From the NCBI GenBank assembly GCA_013397435.1, contig VZRG01000006.1, positions 2,238,430 to 2,302,429 on the forward strand: a stretch of 64,000 nt of DNA. Direction: 5' to 3'. Both the position numbers and the translations under genes were made by a program. The first letter of the stretch is position 1. The number at the start of each line of letters is the position of its first letter. Source of the stretch: Erythrocercus mccallii (Eukaryota > Chordata > Aves > Passeriformes > Dicruridae). The notes below the pieces were generated by a model. That model saw nothing but the letters and a program-made list of their open reading frames with translations. It had not been told where the DNA came from and made no database searches. Below, in pieces: positions 58,201 to 64,000 of this stretch.

Positions 58201-60518
58201 ATAATCAAAGGACTGGCATGCCTGCAGAGTTTCAAACCCAAATTATTATCATTTTTGGTTTTCCATGTTAGATGCTGAAATTAGGAGAGCTGTGTGGAAA
58301 GGCTGCCAGGATCTTATCACTGGGAAATCACCAATAAAGCCTCAGAGCCTCTAATACGAATGTTGCAGTGCAGATTTTAGGCCAATCTTTCCATATTAGG
58401 AAGGTAAATATATTAAGTTGCAGCAGAGAGATTTCAAAAATGTACTTGAGGATCGTTCTCTATTAAATTATGGACAGCTATAAGAATAATTTCTAAAGGT
58501 TTCGATTTGATTCTTATCTTGTTTTAAATGAAGTTTGAAACTTTCCATACATGAATATAGTAAAATACTTAAATTCAAGAAAGCTTGAGGTTCATCAGCT
58601 CCCCACCTCGAGCACAAAGCAGTTGTGGTTTCTGCACCCTGTCAGATGTAACCTTAGTGCTAATTTGGGAAAAGCAGTTCTCACATTTAGTGCTGAAAGA
58701 GAACCGAATCCACAATGGAATGACGCATTTTCAGCAGTGAAGTACAGGGCTTGTGGACAATGGCTGCGTTTTCCCACTGCATAAATCCTCCTGACTCAGC
58801 CGTCATTGTGCAAATCTGCTGCACAAAAGGAGATTTTGCTTGCATGATTGGGCTTTAAAATGTCATCATGACTATCATAACAAAAATTGATGTTGGTCAT
58901 CTGTAATGCATTATTACCTCACCAGGTATCACGATAGATGGGTATGTCTACAACCCTTGTACTTTAGTGTTCCCTGAAGTCCAGAAATCTTGTTTACTGT
59001 CATAATACAATAACCCAATGAATACAATTTTTGTGTTGCTGGGTAAACACAGATTGTAGAACTGAAACGTTGTAGACCTGAATCTGTTCTCCAGAGAGAC
59101 AGTAGTCCGTATGAATTGCAGCAAAACTAAATTTAATTTTCAGATTAAATTTACCAGATTCATAAACTTGTCATATTAAAATACAGCTCCATATTTGTCA
59201 TATACACACTTATATGATACTCGTATCCAATGTATATTAAATACTTGCAATAGCATCTTGCAGTTTTAATTATGAGTCAGGGGCTGACTTTCTTGTGGAT
59301 TGTATATACAGCTAATGTGATATCCAGTTTGATACTAGTCTTGAGTAGCTAATAACAAAATGTGTTTTAAAACATACTCTGCTCTTACACATTAAGATTC
59401 GTGTGAACAGTTTGCACTAAATTGCAAACCCACATAAGAAAGCCTGAACCTCAGCAGAGGTTCAGGACATAAATAATATGTCTCGGAGCAAAAAATGTCT
59501 AAGAATGAAATAATTAGTGAATTCAAACACAGGAGTGCAGGTGCAAGCAGTACACACAGCAAAAATAGAACTAGTTAACTCTTAAAAAATTAAAATTTAA
59601 ATTAACTCAGCAACTACAGTTAGTATTACTTAATTCAAATGTCAGCTTTTTCAGACAATGAATTCTCATTTCCAAAATGCTCATATCCTTGTATAGCTAA
59701 AGCCAAGTGTAATTCCATTTGAGCTATTGGAAATTTGACTTCAGTAGAACTTGGATAAAGTATTCAGATGCATTCTAAAGTATTGTGGTACACAAAGCCA
59801 AAATCTGATTTTCTCTGAAACTATCTTTCCCTCCTCAGACACGCAAATAAACAACCACAGGCTTGATTACTAATATCCATAAAATAATGTAAGCTGATGT
59901 GCCTTGCTAAACTATTGGATATTTTGAAACCAAATCACTTGGAATCCCCAGGACCCTTTTCTCTTTTTCCCAAACTCTTGACAACTTTGGCTTGCTCATG
60001 AAGTTCTGCTGGTTGACTTTCTGCTGGATGTGGCCAGTGTCCCCTCCAACCCAGCAAAAACTAAACTTTGTTCAAGGCACAATCCTGCCCAAGGCTCTGA
60101 ACCTACTTTGTGTTCATGTGTGGCTGATGCCTCAAGCCTTGAGCTTTTGTCCAGCTTGCATGACTGTGCTGCTCATAGTGTCTGAGTGTGTTTTAAATTT
60201 AATCACACTCCACAAATCTCAGAGTAATTAAACCAAAAATGCTTCTTTATAAATCACTTTTGATTAGTTTAACTGGTTTAAGACAGAATTCTGCTCCAAA
60301 TAAAAGAGGAGTGTATATGTCACAGATGTTGCTGGAACGGGGCTGTGTGCTAGTCTTTAATGGATGAGTGTAACCAGAGAAATGTACATTTGACATACCA
60401 TTGAGCCACCGGGAGTCGTGCTGCTCTGTTCTGATGGGATGGTGATGCCCCAGAGTTCGGAAAATGGCAAAGTCCCTGCCCATGAAGTCTGCTGCTGTGC
60501 CAGAGTACAGTTCTCCAT
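3821..60518 (-). CDS. SEMA3A: Semaphorin 3A (collapsin-1), 12 3'-terminal coding exons of a split gene; 5' end outside window
   Basis: SEMA3A is a secreted class 3 semaphorin: a repulsive guidance cue for axons, neural crest and endothelium that acts as a disulfide-linked dimer through neuropilin-1 and plexin-A. Seen here: 12 minus-strand exons with consensus GT/AG borders whose phases all join, giving about 590 residues up to the stop at 3823-3821. In order they encode the sema beta-propeller (exons at 60.5 to 22.0 kb), the end of the propeller plus a Cys-rich PSI domain (16.4 kb), a KRRTRR furin-type site (16.4/11.6 kb junction), an Ig-like C2 domain (5.9 and 4.2 kb) and a basic tail ending in RAPRSV. 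Human SEMA3A is 771 residues, so roughly the first 180, including the signal peptide, are missing because the window ends, not because the gene is broken. No frameshift or premature stop was seen. SEMA3D and other paralogues are excluded by the C-terminus. Confidence 0.96.
4804..4847 (+). repeat. Two adjacent perfect palindromes
   Basis: AATATTCAAAA/TTTTGAATATT with a 5-base spacer (4804-4830) is followed directly by CAGTATT/AATACTG with a 3-base spacer (4831-4847). Both lie in the last SEMA3A intron. Confidence 0.85.
5782..5798 (+). repeat. T17 homopolymer just inside the donor
   Basis: 17 T on the plus strand are A17 in the transcript, starting eight bases after the exon ends at 5806. Confidence 0.9.
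5806..5948 (-). CDS. SEMA3A: SEMA3A coding exon, first half of Ig-like C2 domain
   Basis: This exon is 143 bp, with acceptor TTTACAG and donor GAG|GTACAG. Two bases complete Asn; 47 residues follow, ending in phase 0. It starts NPSGQALEEKIIYGVENSSTF and includes the first Ig cysteine (FLECSPKS), the Ig-core tryptophan (VYWQFQ) and an N-glycosylation sequon (NSS). The first residues differ clearly from human, while the Ig core is conserved. The exon is flanked by T17 on one side and A26 on the other (plus strand). Confidence 0.96.
5960..5985 (+). repeat. A26 homopolymer forming the acceptor pyrimidine tract
   Basis: 26 A on the plus strand are T26 in the SEMA3A transcript, ending 11 bases before the exon start at 5948. 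The tract supplies the pyrimidine stretch of that 3' splice site. Confidence 0.9.
10644..10771 (+). mobile_element. tRNA-Ile-derived SINE with CR1-like 3' tail (TguSINE1-type)
   Basis: The first part, about 10644-10718, reads as a decayed tRNA-Ile(AAT): GTCAGTTGGTTAGAGC is the A-box/D-arm region, GTGCTAATAAC the anticodon arm with AAT, and ATCCTTGTATGGGCCA the T-arm and acceptor end. The second part, AGGAGCTGGACTCAAATGA then CCCTTCAAACTCAGAATATT, matches the 3' end of avian CR1 LINEs. A tRNA-Ile head joined to a CR1 tail is the structure of TguSINE1, known from zebra finch (recalled, not searched). The B box is degraded, so it is an inactive old copy. Confidence 0.75.
11539..11606 (-). CDS. 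SEMA3A: SEMA3A coding exon, furin-type site and linker (RTRRQDIRNGDPLTHCSDLQHH)
   Basis: This exon is 68 bp, with acceptor CTTGCAG and donor CACA|GTGAGT. One base completes Arg, giving KRRTRRQ across the junction with the previous exon. In SEMA3A, proprotein convertases cut at this RRTRR site and so tune repulsive activity (established knowledge). The 22 residues run to DPLTHCSDLQHH, and the last base starts an Asn codon (phase 1). The exon sits in a frame with few long open stretches and is easily missed by length-based ORF finding. Confidence 0.95.
13684..13688. repeat. Left target-site duplication of the solo LTR (GTCAT)
   Basis: The five bases directly before the LTR's TG are identical to the five directly after its terminal CA. 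Confidence 0.8.
13689..14410 (+). mobile_element. Solo LTR of an endogenous retrovirus, with 5-bp target-site duplication
   Basis: The element begins TGTTATAG and ends CTATAACA, a perfect 8-bp terminal inverted repeat that continues imperfectly inward (TGTTATAGGTGAA against TGTTATAGATGAA). It is flanked by GTCAT at 13684-13688 and again at 14411-14415. TG...CA ends, an AATAAA at 14354-14359 near the 3' end, an interior richer in GC and CpG than its surroundings, and a length of 722 bp all fit an LTR. No gag, pol or env sequence is present, so this is a solo LTR left by recombination. The poly(A) signal sets its orientation as plus, opposite to SEMA3A. A 5-bp duplication favours an ERVL-like (class III) origin, but the family was not identified. 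Open frames inside it are chance. Confidence 0.85.
14354..14359 (+). promoter_or_regulatory. LTR polyadenylation signal AATAAA
   Basis: The hexamer lies 51 bases before the 3' end of the LTR, the usual place for the R-region poly(A) signal. It faces opposite to SEMA3A, so it should not terminate that transcript. Confidence 0.6.
14411..14415. repeat. Right target-site duplication of the solo LTR (GTCAT)
   Basis: This is an exact match to 13684-13688, marking the integration site. Confidence 0.8.
16053..16068 (+). repeat. T16 homopolymer
   Basis: An uninterrupted run of 16 T in the intron. It does not border a splice site. Confidence 0.85.
16370..16527 (-). CDS. SEMA3A: SEMA3A coding exon, end of sema domain and PSI domain
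   Basis: This exon is 158 bp, with acceptor GACAACAG and donor AGAG|GTAGGG. It encodes 52 residues and the first two bases of Arg. QQLYIGSATGVSQLPLHRC closes the propeller, and the Cys-rich PSI module follows (CAECCLARDPYCAWDGSSC), ending SRYFPTAKR, where the furin-type basic stretch begins. The start at CAACAG is chosen because the family has KQQQLYIG here. A second AG six bases further in would also keep the frame. Confidence 0.95.
16528..22017 (-). other. SEMA3A intron (5.5 kb), no recognisable genes or elements
   Basis: This phase 0 intron lies between the 42-bp exon and the PSI exon. An A15 run (16543-16557, plus strand) serves as a T-rich tract near the acceptor. Open frames near 19.3-19.7 kb overlap on both strands and resemble no known protein. 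Nothing else was recognised. Confidence 0.8.
16543..16557 (+). repeat. A15 homopolymer upstream of the PSI exon acceptor
   Basis: In the transcript this is T15 just upstream of the acceptor at 16528, part of its pyrimidine tract. Confidence 0.85.
22018..22059 (-). CDS. SEMA3A: SEMA3A 42-bp microexon, end of sema domain (EPTVISAMKISTKQ)
   Basis: This is a 42-bp, 14-codon exon, phase 0 on both sides, with acceptor CCCTAG and donor CAG|GTACTA. It reads EPTVISAMKISTKQ. The matching human peptide is EPTAISAMELSTKQ from memory, so the Lys after Met replaces an acidic residue. Its size and symmetric phase mean that skipping it would remove 14 residues without a frameshift. Confidence 0.93.
22060..24783 (-). 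other. SEMA3A intron (2.7 kb)
   Basis: This phase 0 intron precedes the 42-bp exon. It contains a locally GC-rich stretch around 23.83-24.05 kb with overlapping open frames on both strands, none of them recognisable. The rest is AT-rich and unremarkable. Confidence 0.8.
24784..24875 (-). CDS. SEMA3A: SEMA3A coding exon, sema domain (IGTVLKVVSIPKETWHELEE...MTVFR)
   Basis: This exon is 92 bp, with acceptor GTTAAG and donor CGG|GTAAGT. Two bases complete Asp; 30 residues follow, ending in phase 0. IGTVLKVVSIPKETW and LLEEMTVFR are typical of the last propeller blades of SEMA3A. Confidence 0.95.
24876..29912 (-). other. SEMA3A intron (5.0 kb), no recognisable genes or elements
   Basis: This phase 1 intron is AT-rich with short chance frames only. 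Nothing resembling a repeat family was identified by eye. Confidence 0.8.
29913..30132 (-). CDS. SEMA3A: SEMA3A coding exon, sema domain (CPSKTFGGFDSTKDLPDEV...YDVMFIGT)
   Basis: This is the largest internal exon, 220 bp, with acceptor TTTCTAG and donor CACAG|GTGAGA. It encodes 73 residues plus the first base of Asp (phase 1). CPSKTFGGF opens it; the middle carries RSHPAMYNPVFP and NNRPIMIKTDVDYQFTQI; it ends DGQYDVMFIGT. These are late propeller blades. Confidence 0.96.
32262..32449 (+). mobile_element. CR1 LINE 3' end (C-terminus of ORF2 and 3' UTR)
   Basis: AAGCTCCCGAGGGAAGTGG, GGACTCAGTGATCCTTGTGG and TTCCCTTCCAACTCAGGATA are the well-known 3' end of avian CR1, and the copy ends with the diagnostic tail ATTCTATC/ATTCTATG. 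It is 5'-truncated, as most CR1 copies are, and lies opposite to SEMA3A. The open frame at 32216-32404 follows the decayed end of the CR1 reverse transcriptase ORF and is not a host gene. Confidence 0.88.
32839..33000 (+). repeat. A/C-rich low-complexity tract
   Basis: About 160 bases almost entirely of A and C, including CAACAACAACAACAAC and AACCAACCAACC stretches. Such strand-biased tracts are common in bird introns. Confidence 0.9.
35530..35674 (-). CDS. SEMA3A: SEMA3A coding exon, sema domain (NIFKGSAVCMYSMTDVRRVF...YPRPGT)
   Basis: This exon is 145 bp, with acceptor TTTTCAG and donor ACT|GTGAGT. One base completes Ser; 48 residues follow and the exon ends in phase 0. It contains the GSAVCMYSM strand, the FLGPYAHRDGPNYQWVPY segment and VPYPRPGT, all strongly conserved in class 3 semaphorins. 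The frame stays open past the donor for a few codons, which is intron read-through and not coding. Confidence 0.97.
35675..36755 (-). other. SEMA3A intron (1.1 kb)
   Basis: This phase 2 intron has donor GTACAG and acceptor TTTTCAG preceded by a pyrimidine tract. Overlapping open frames around 36.35-36.63 kb occur on both strands without family resemblance. Nothing else was recognised. Confidence 0.85.
36756..36825 (-). CDS. SEMA3A: SEMA3A coding exon, sema domain (DVFLMNSKDPKNPIVYGVFTTS)
   Basis: This small exon is 70 bp, with acceptor TTACAG and donor AG|GTACAG. It starts in phase 1, completing Gln from the previous exon (C|AG), and ends in phase 2, sharing a Ser codon with the next (AG|T). 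The 22 complete residues, DVFLMNSKDPKNP then IVYGVFTTS, match the SEMA3A propeller. The human protein has Phe where NSKD has Ser, as I remember it. Confidence 0.95.
36922..37036 (-). CDS. SEMA3A: SEMA3A coding exon, sema domain (NDFGGHRSLVNKWTTFLKA...THFDEL)
   Basis: This exon is 115 bp, with acceptor TTATTAG and donor CTAC|GTAAGT. It encodes 38 residues from NDFGGHRSL to DTHFDEL plus the first base of a Gln codon (phase 1). KWTTFLKARLICSVPG is the conserved core strand of the propeller and carries a Cys expected to be disulfide-bonded. The next intron is only 96 bp, the shortest in the window. Confidence 0.96.
37037..37863 (-). other. SEMA3A intron (0.8 kb)
   Basis: This phase 0 intron runs from GTAAGATG to TTATTAG. 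It is AT-rich and contains nothing recognisable. Confidence 0.85.
37864..38006 (-). CDS. SEMA3A: SEMA3A coding exon, sema domain (PRFVSAHLIPESDNPEDD...RIGQICK)
   Basis: This exon is 143 bp, with acceptor CTTCTCAG and donor AAG|GTAAGA. Its first two bases complete an Asp codon; it then encodes 47 residues and ends in phase 0. The KIYFFFRENAIDGEH stretch and ATHARIGQICK are hallmark class 3 semaphorin propeller sequences. It is followed by an 827-bp intron and is the first exon of a tight cluster of four (38.0-35.5 kb). Confidence 0.96.
38171..38283 (+). repeat. Pair of 20-bp direct repeats (TTACATTCCTCTTATCTTTA)
   Basis: The identical 20-mer occurs at 38171-38190 and 38264-38283, separated by 73 AT-rich bases. 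This is probably a small local duplication. Confidence 0.85.
39411..39467 (+). repeat. TA/GATA microsatellite
   Basis: A TATA run passes into GATA repeats interrupted by GACA and TAGATA units. A GTGT/TATA-rich stretch precedes it (39330-39410), making a compound microsatellite. Confidence 0.9.
39480..40390 (-). mobile_element. Ancient CR1-type LINE fragment (reverse transcriptase remnant and 3' region)
   Basis: On the minus strand, around 40357-40316, the sequence reads PVLFNMFINNLKKR, a decayed copy of the CR1 reverse transcriptase motif (VLGPVLFNIFINDL). Downstream, near 40265-40190, comes a GGATCACAAAAGGATCTTACGCA-like segment typical of this class. The end at 39480-39520 corresponds to the GGTCTNANCCAGTANGG end of old amniote CR1 elements. 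The copy is heavily mutated, consistent with an old insertion. Family assignment is from memory of amniote repeats and was not checked against a library. Confidence 0.7.
40561..40610 (+). repeat. 13-bp minisatellite, about 3.9 copies of TATATGATATATT
   Basis: The unit TATATGATATATT repeats perfectly from 40561, with a final partial copy to 40610. It lies shortly after the ancient CR1 fragment. Confidence 0.9.
47281..47356 (+). repeat. TTA/TTTTTA-rich microsatellite
   Basis: Repeated TTATTA, ACTATT and TTTTTA units end in a run of ATT triplets. The minus-strand open frame here (poly-Asn/Lys) is an artefact of this repeat. Confidence 0.85.
52872..52901 (+). repeat. GATA microsatellite
   Basis: Four GATA units, then AAATATATAGATAG. 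It is short and interrupted. Confidence 0.85.
55185..55400 (-). mobile_element. Possible old CR1 3' fragment
   Basis: The plus strand reads AATGCAGACCTGGAAGAGAC and later ACCTGAGTTCCTCTTAAAA, loosely like the reverse complement of old CR1 3' ends (GGACTGGAAGGGACCT ... ACCTGCTCTTAAAA). The similarity is weak and the boundaries are guesses. Confidence 0.3.
57722..57785 (+). repeat. Duplicated intronic segment, copy 1
   Basis: CAAACAGCTGTGTTTTCTGC followed by ACCCTGTCAGCTCTGACCTT and a GGAAAAAGCAGTT end aligns along its length with 58615-58679. The most conserved core is TTTCTGCACCCTGTCAG. It is either a local duplication or two copies of an unnamed repeat. Confidence 0.75.
58615..58679 (+). 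repeat. Duplicated intronic segment, copy 2
   Basis: CAAAGCAGTTGTGGTTTCTG, then CACCCTGTCAGATGTAACCT and a GGGAAAAGCAGTT end. It is the partner of 57722-57785, in the same orientation about 0.9 kb away. Confidence 0.75.
59443..59466 (+). repeat. Perfect hairpin, 10-bp stem and 4-base loop
   Basis: CCTGAACCTC and GAGGTTCAGG are exact reverse complements separated by AGCA. It lies in the large intron; no function is implied. Confidence 0.85.
60399..60518 (-). CDS. SEMA3A: SEMA3A coding exon, sema domain (GELYSGTAADFMGRDF...DSRWLN)
   Basis: This is the most 5' exon visible, 120 bp, with acceptor CCCATAG before it and donor GTATGT after it. It encodes 39 full codons, beginning GELYSGTAADFMGRDF and ending DSRWLN. 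It starts with the last two bases of an Asp codon and ends with the first base of another (phase 1 at both ends), so skipping it would keep the frame. It lies in the propeller; published chimera work placed semaphorin response specificity in a roughly 70-residue part of this region (established knowledge, not visible here). A 22.4-kb intron separates it from the next exon. Confidence 0.96.
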
Positions 60519-63500
60519 CTATGGGAGGACATAATTGTAAGCAACATTGCTCAATTTTCCAGTCATGGTGAGTCAGAAAAAGCTGTCATTTGTTCATATT
60601 TCACTAATAGGGATAGTGAGTAAATTAAAAAACAACAAGCCATATGCAATGTATTGTCATTGAAAATAGAGATTAGACCAAATTTCTCACTGCAGAGCTT
60701 AATTGTAACCTCTTGCAAACAAGCTGTATCTGCTGACTGCTAGTGGGCTTTGCAAAAATGTTTGAATTCCTAGGCTGGAACAGTGGCAGCCAGTGCACCT
60801 ACCCTGGCAGGCAGGAGTATGCAGCCTCAGAAACCTACCTAGGTGTGAAATTGCCCCATTTAGAACAGGAGTTTGGTCTGCAGACCTCCAGAAGTTCCTT
60901 CCATCGTACTGGATTTATGTGAACTGAAGAGTCCAGTCACTTTTGGTTCAGAAAGTCCTTAGGTCCCTTTAATTTTTCCCATAGAAATTATGTGGTTTTT
61001 ACTTTGGTTGGTTTGAGGGGCTTGGGGTTTTTTTTGTTTTGGGTTTTTGGTTTGGGATTTGTTGTTGTTTTTGTTGTTGTTGCTGTTTTGTTTTGGTTTG
61101 TTTTCTACTCTTTTTTCTTCTGAGCAGATTCTCAGAAAACAGTATATTTTACAGGAAAGACAGAACATGCTTTTCTCCTTTGGCCACCTTTGTAACTGTG
61201 GTACTGGCAAAGGGCAACAGCTAAGGGAGAGAATAAACGAGATCATTCCCTGCTACCTTGACCCCCACGCATTTCACAGTGAACAACTGAACTAAAAATT
61301 GACCTACGGTTCTTCAGCACATAAATGGCACACACACAGCCTAGCTGGAGATGAAACTCATCCCAGTGTGTCCCTCCTCAGCCAGCTAGAAGTGCCACAG
61401 AGGAGACAGAGAGGGGGAGAGAGACGGACTGTCTAAATTCGAAGGAGCAGGTCAAGTTAAATACATGCCAGCTGGTAGAGAGTGTAATAATAACAAGGAC
61501 ATTGTAATGAGACCCACAGAAAAGACCAAGGAATCAAAGTACAACACATATTTTTCTGACATTAATTTAAAGCTGGTCCATGAAATCACTCTGAATCAAA
61601 TATGCTAAAAATGCATTTTTTAGGACTATGTTCTACATCTGTATGTGAAATGAGGTAACGTACCCTATACTGTTAAAATGGAATTAAAAAGCATTATTCC
61701 TTCCAACTCCTACTTTCAAGCTACCCATATTACACAGGTCCCTTGTGAAAAAGACAAGTTTGAGGATAGAATAACTTTTTCTTTAGCTAAGGTAATACAT
61801 TTTTCATGGTCATGATGAACTCTAACATATCCTCATTTTAAAACACCCTTTCAGAAACAAGCTTATCATTTTCATGGCAATTTTAGGTATTTCCATGGCT
61901 GGACAACCAGATCCGAGCATGTCTACTGGATATCACTGGCATCTTTTGCCCTAAACACTGACACCATGAAATCACTGACTGAACCTACAGTGGCTCTGTA
62001 CCATATGGTAGTCATGAAAGTCAGGAAGGGTGAAAACATGATAGCGGAAAGGCGTGGAATTGAATGAATTCACAGCAGAGATTAGAAACAAATAGACCAG
62101 TCATGCCCAGCAGGAGGTGTAATCAGAAGGGAAACAGAACAGCATATCATTAATTAACAATTTACCATTCTTCTACGTAATTTTCAACTTTTTTTGAAGG
62201 GGAGACAATCACTTAATTATAGTGATTATTATGTACAGAGTATGCAGCTGAGATTTTAAAGATCATAAAACCTTTTTGCCTGTGAAAAGGGCTTTGATGT
62301 TATGCTTAACCTTTCTTTAACCTTATCTTCATTTTCTTGTCTTTCAATCCCTAGTGAGTTCTGATAAATCAATAGAAATCAAAGGGGAAAGGAAAAACCA
62401 ACAAGGCCTATTTTTCTTCTTAGTTATCAACAGATCTAAAGGTCAATCAGTCAAGAAAAAAAATCTATATTTAATACTATACTGCAAAAATTAAATCAAA
62501 TACAGTTTGAAAACTAATTAAAATTATATATTTGAAATATTTAGAACTGTAAGGTTTTTTTACACCTCTGTTTCTAACTTTATGTATAAAAACCACTGGA
62601 AATGAACATATTTTCCAGGCTGGACTCAGCTCAACCCAAGAAGACACTAAAAAGCTCTTGTGGCTGGTACTTTTTCTTCAGTGGTGACAGGATAAAAGTT
62701 TTGCCAATAACTGGCTTCAGCATGTTTCAAAGGAGGAAGGGTCTGTAGAAAACTGTCTGACCTTTCTATCATCCCTACTACAGCCCCTCCAAGTTTCAGT
62801 ATTCCTAGACCAGTGCCTGCAGTTTGAACTGATCTGCTCTAGTCAAGCAAAAAGGGGATTTTGACTTCTTCCAGACAGAAATACCAAGGAATACCATTTA
62901 TTTTTTTAAGGCTTTAGATAATTTTTGCAAAATTCAGGGTGAACCTCAAGTCATGTCCCAGATGTGCACGTCCTTTGAGTTAGTACTATGCAAAAGCTAT
63001 TATGAGCATTTTGCCTCCTGTCTAGATAGAAGTACATTCATCTTTATTTCCCTGCGCATACTTTCTTTTGGACTGAAATTTACTCATTGCTAGTCTAGAA
63101 AATGATTCTTTAATGTCATGGATAATCTTCACTGTGCTATTTCTATTGTCAGCAGTTTTAAAAGAAGTTTTATAAATTTTAAGAAGAATGTGGAAATTAA
63201 TAGTTGGAAAACTGACAAACATTTATAGAAGGGAAAGAATAAAGGAAAAAAAAAAGAAGAAAAAAACCCTAGTCACTTCGTATTTCCAGCCCAACAGCAC
63301 AAAGGTATGACTGTCCAGATCTAAAGGATGGCCTTCAGCTGTTTGAATAGGTAAAAAATATGTTTTGGACAAAAACCACCTATTGTAATTGAGTAGCATG
63401 CTGGCACACAAATGTAAACAGAAATACATATATTGACTTTACTAAATAAAGAGGCAACAGTTAAAGTCCATAGTAATGTTGATTTTTCAAGGGGAGGAAT

Positions 63501-64000
63501 CATTTTTGTCTGTACTGTACATAAACAGCACAGAACTCTGAATGACTCCCCAAGATCATGAGATACAAAGATGTTGAGAACTAAGTAATATGCATCTATT
63601 TGATAAATTGCATCTACTCAGCTTTTAAATCAGACTGAATTCTGAAAGAAAATAATTTGTGGAGAGTAAAGATCTGTAAACTTTCCTTTCAAAGTAGTAA
63701 GGAAGTTGAACGAATGAGGAATATAGGCAACACAAAGCCTTGAATGTCACAATTGCTCTCAAAGGTAAAAGGGTTCACAAATAAAATCTATCCTTGGTTA
63801 AAAGGTATATTCACTAAAGTTAAGATTTTCAGATATAGGGATGGTTTGACTTCACGTCTTTTGAAGTCAATAACTAAAACTTCCCAGAAAGTACAGTAAT
63901 TTTAAAATCTTGAATCTCATATGTACTTACTAACTAATTTCTACGAAATAGAGTACTGAAGTTCTTCACTGGTGAAAAGCCACTCTCTTTCAGATCATAT
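60519..64000 (-). other. Partial SEMA3A intron running off the right edge
   Basis: Sequence upstream of the first visible exon begins with the acceptor TCCCATAG. I looked for the expected preceding exon (family residues SPYDPKLLTASLLI) and did not find it, so the intron probably continues past 64000. A T/G-rich tract lies at about 61.01-61.11 kb and a GA-rich patch at about 61.40-61.42 kb. Nothing else was recognised. Confidence 0.75.
61009..61108 (+). repeat. T/G-rich low-complexity tract
   Basis: About 100 bases of T and G, including GTTGTTGTTTTTGTTGTTG. It is complementary in style to the A/C tract at 32.84-33.0 kb. Overlapping open frames here are low-complexity artefacts. Confidence 0.9.

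Larger units (their letters stand above)
38007..60398 (-). other. SEMA3A large intron (22.4 kb)
   Basis: This phase 1 intron makes up about a third of the window. From low to high coordinates it holds a 20-bp direct repeat (38.17 and 38.26 kb), GATA microsatellite (39.4 kb), ancient CR1 fragment (39.48-40.39 kb), 13-bp minisatellite (40.56 kb), TTA-rich tract (47.28 kb), a second GATA microsatellite (52.87 kb), a possible old CR1 fragment (55.2 kb), a 65-bp duplicated segment (57.7 and 58.6 kb) and a 10-bp-stem hairpin (59.44 kb). Stretches not listed showed nothing recognisable. Large introns of guidance genes often carry enhancers, but none can be identified here without alignment. Confidence 0.8.

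Noticed and set aside
60959..61295. Open frames on both strands around 61.0-61.3 kb
   Set aside because: They consist mainly of translated T/G low-complexity sequence.
60519..64000. Search for the next upstream SEMA3A exon
   Set aside because: No sequence encoding the expected SPYDPKLLTASLL segment with a matching phase 1 donor was found; it probably lies beyond the window.

Overview
This window is vertebrate nuclear DNA, almost certainly from a bird and probably a songbird (passerine). It carries one protein-coding gene, semaphorin 3A (SEMA3A, also called collapsin-1), read on the minus strand. The translated exons match SEMA3A closely up to its characteristic C-terminus. The avian reading rests on a CR1 LINE 3' end with the ATTCTATC/ATTCTATG tail at about 32.27-32.45 kb. 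The passerine reading rests on a tRNA-Ile-headed SINE with a CR1 tail at about 10.64-10.77 kb, the TguSINE1 architecture as I remember it from zebra finch. There is no sign of prokaryotic sequence, operons or CRISPR.

Layout: transcription runs from right to left. Twelve coding exons can be placed with consensus AG acceptors and GT donors, and every reading frame joins: 60518-60399, 38006-37864, 37036-36922, 36825-36756, 35674-35530, 30132-29913, 24875-24784, 22059-22018, 16527-16370, 11606-11539, 5948-5806 and 4276-3821 (stop codon at 3823-3821). Together they encode about 590 residues: most of the seven-bladed sema domain, the PSI domain, the furin-type basic site, the Ig-like domain and the basic tail. 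The exons for the signal peptide and the first third of the sema domain lie beyond the right edge. Bases 1-3820 follow the stop codon and probably hold the 3' UTR, with several candidate AATAAA signals.

The rest (over 95 percent) is intron. The introns hold a 722-bp solo LTR with perfect 5-bp target-site duplications (13.69-14.41 kb), the tRNA-Ile/CR1 SINE, a young CR1 3' end, an ancient CR1 fragment on the minus strand (39.48-40.39 kb), microsatellites, a 13-bp minisatellite and A/C- or T/G-rich low-complexity tracts. Most short open frames elsewhere are chance frames.

The protein is a secreted axon-guidance and vascular-guidance ligand that dimerises and signals through neuropilin-1/plexin-A. 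No new gene system was found. The more interesting points are the solo LTR, a tandem splice acceptor, an exon hemmed in by homopolymer runs, a 65-bp duplicated intronic segment, and complementary low-complexity tracts that flank five exons.
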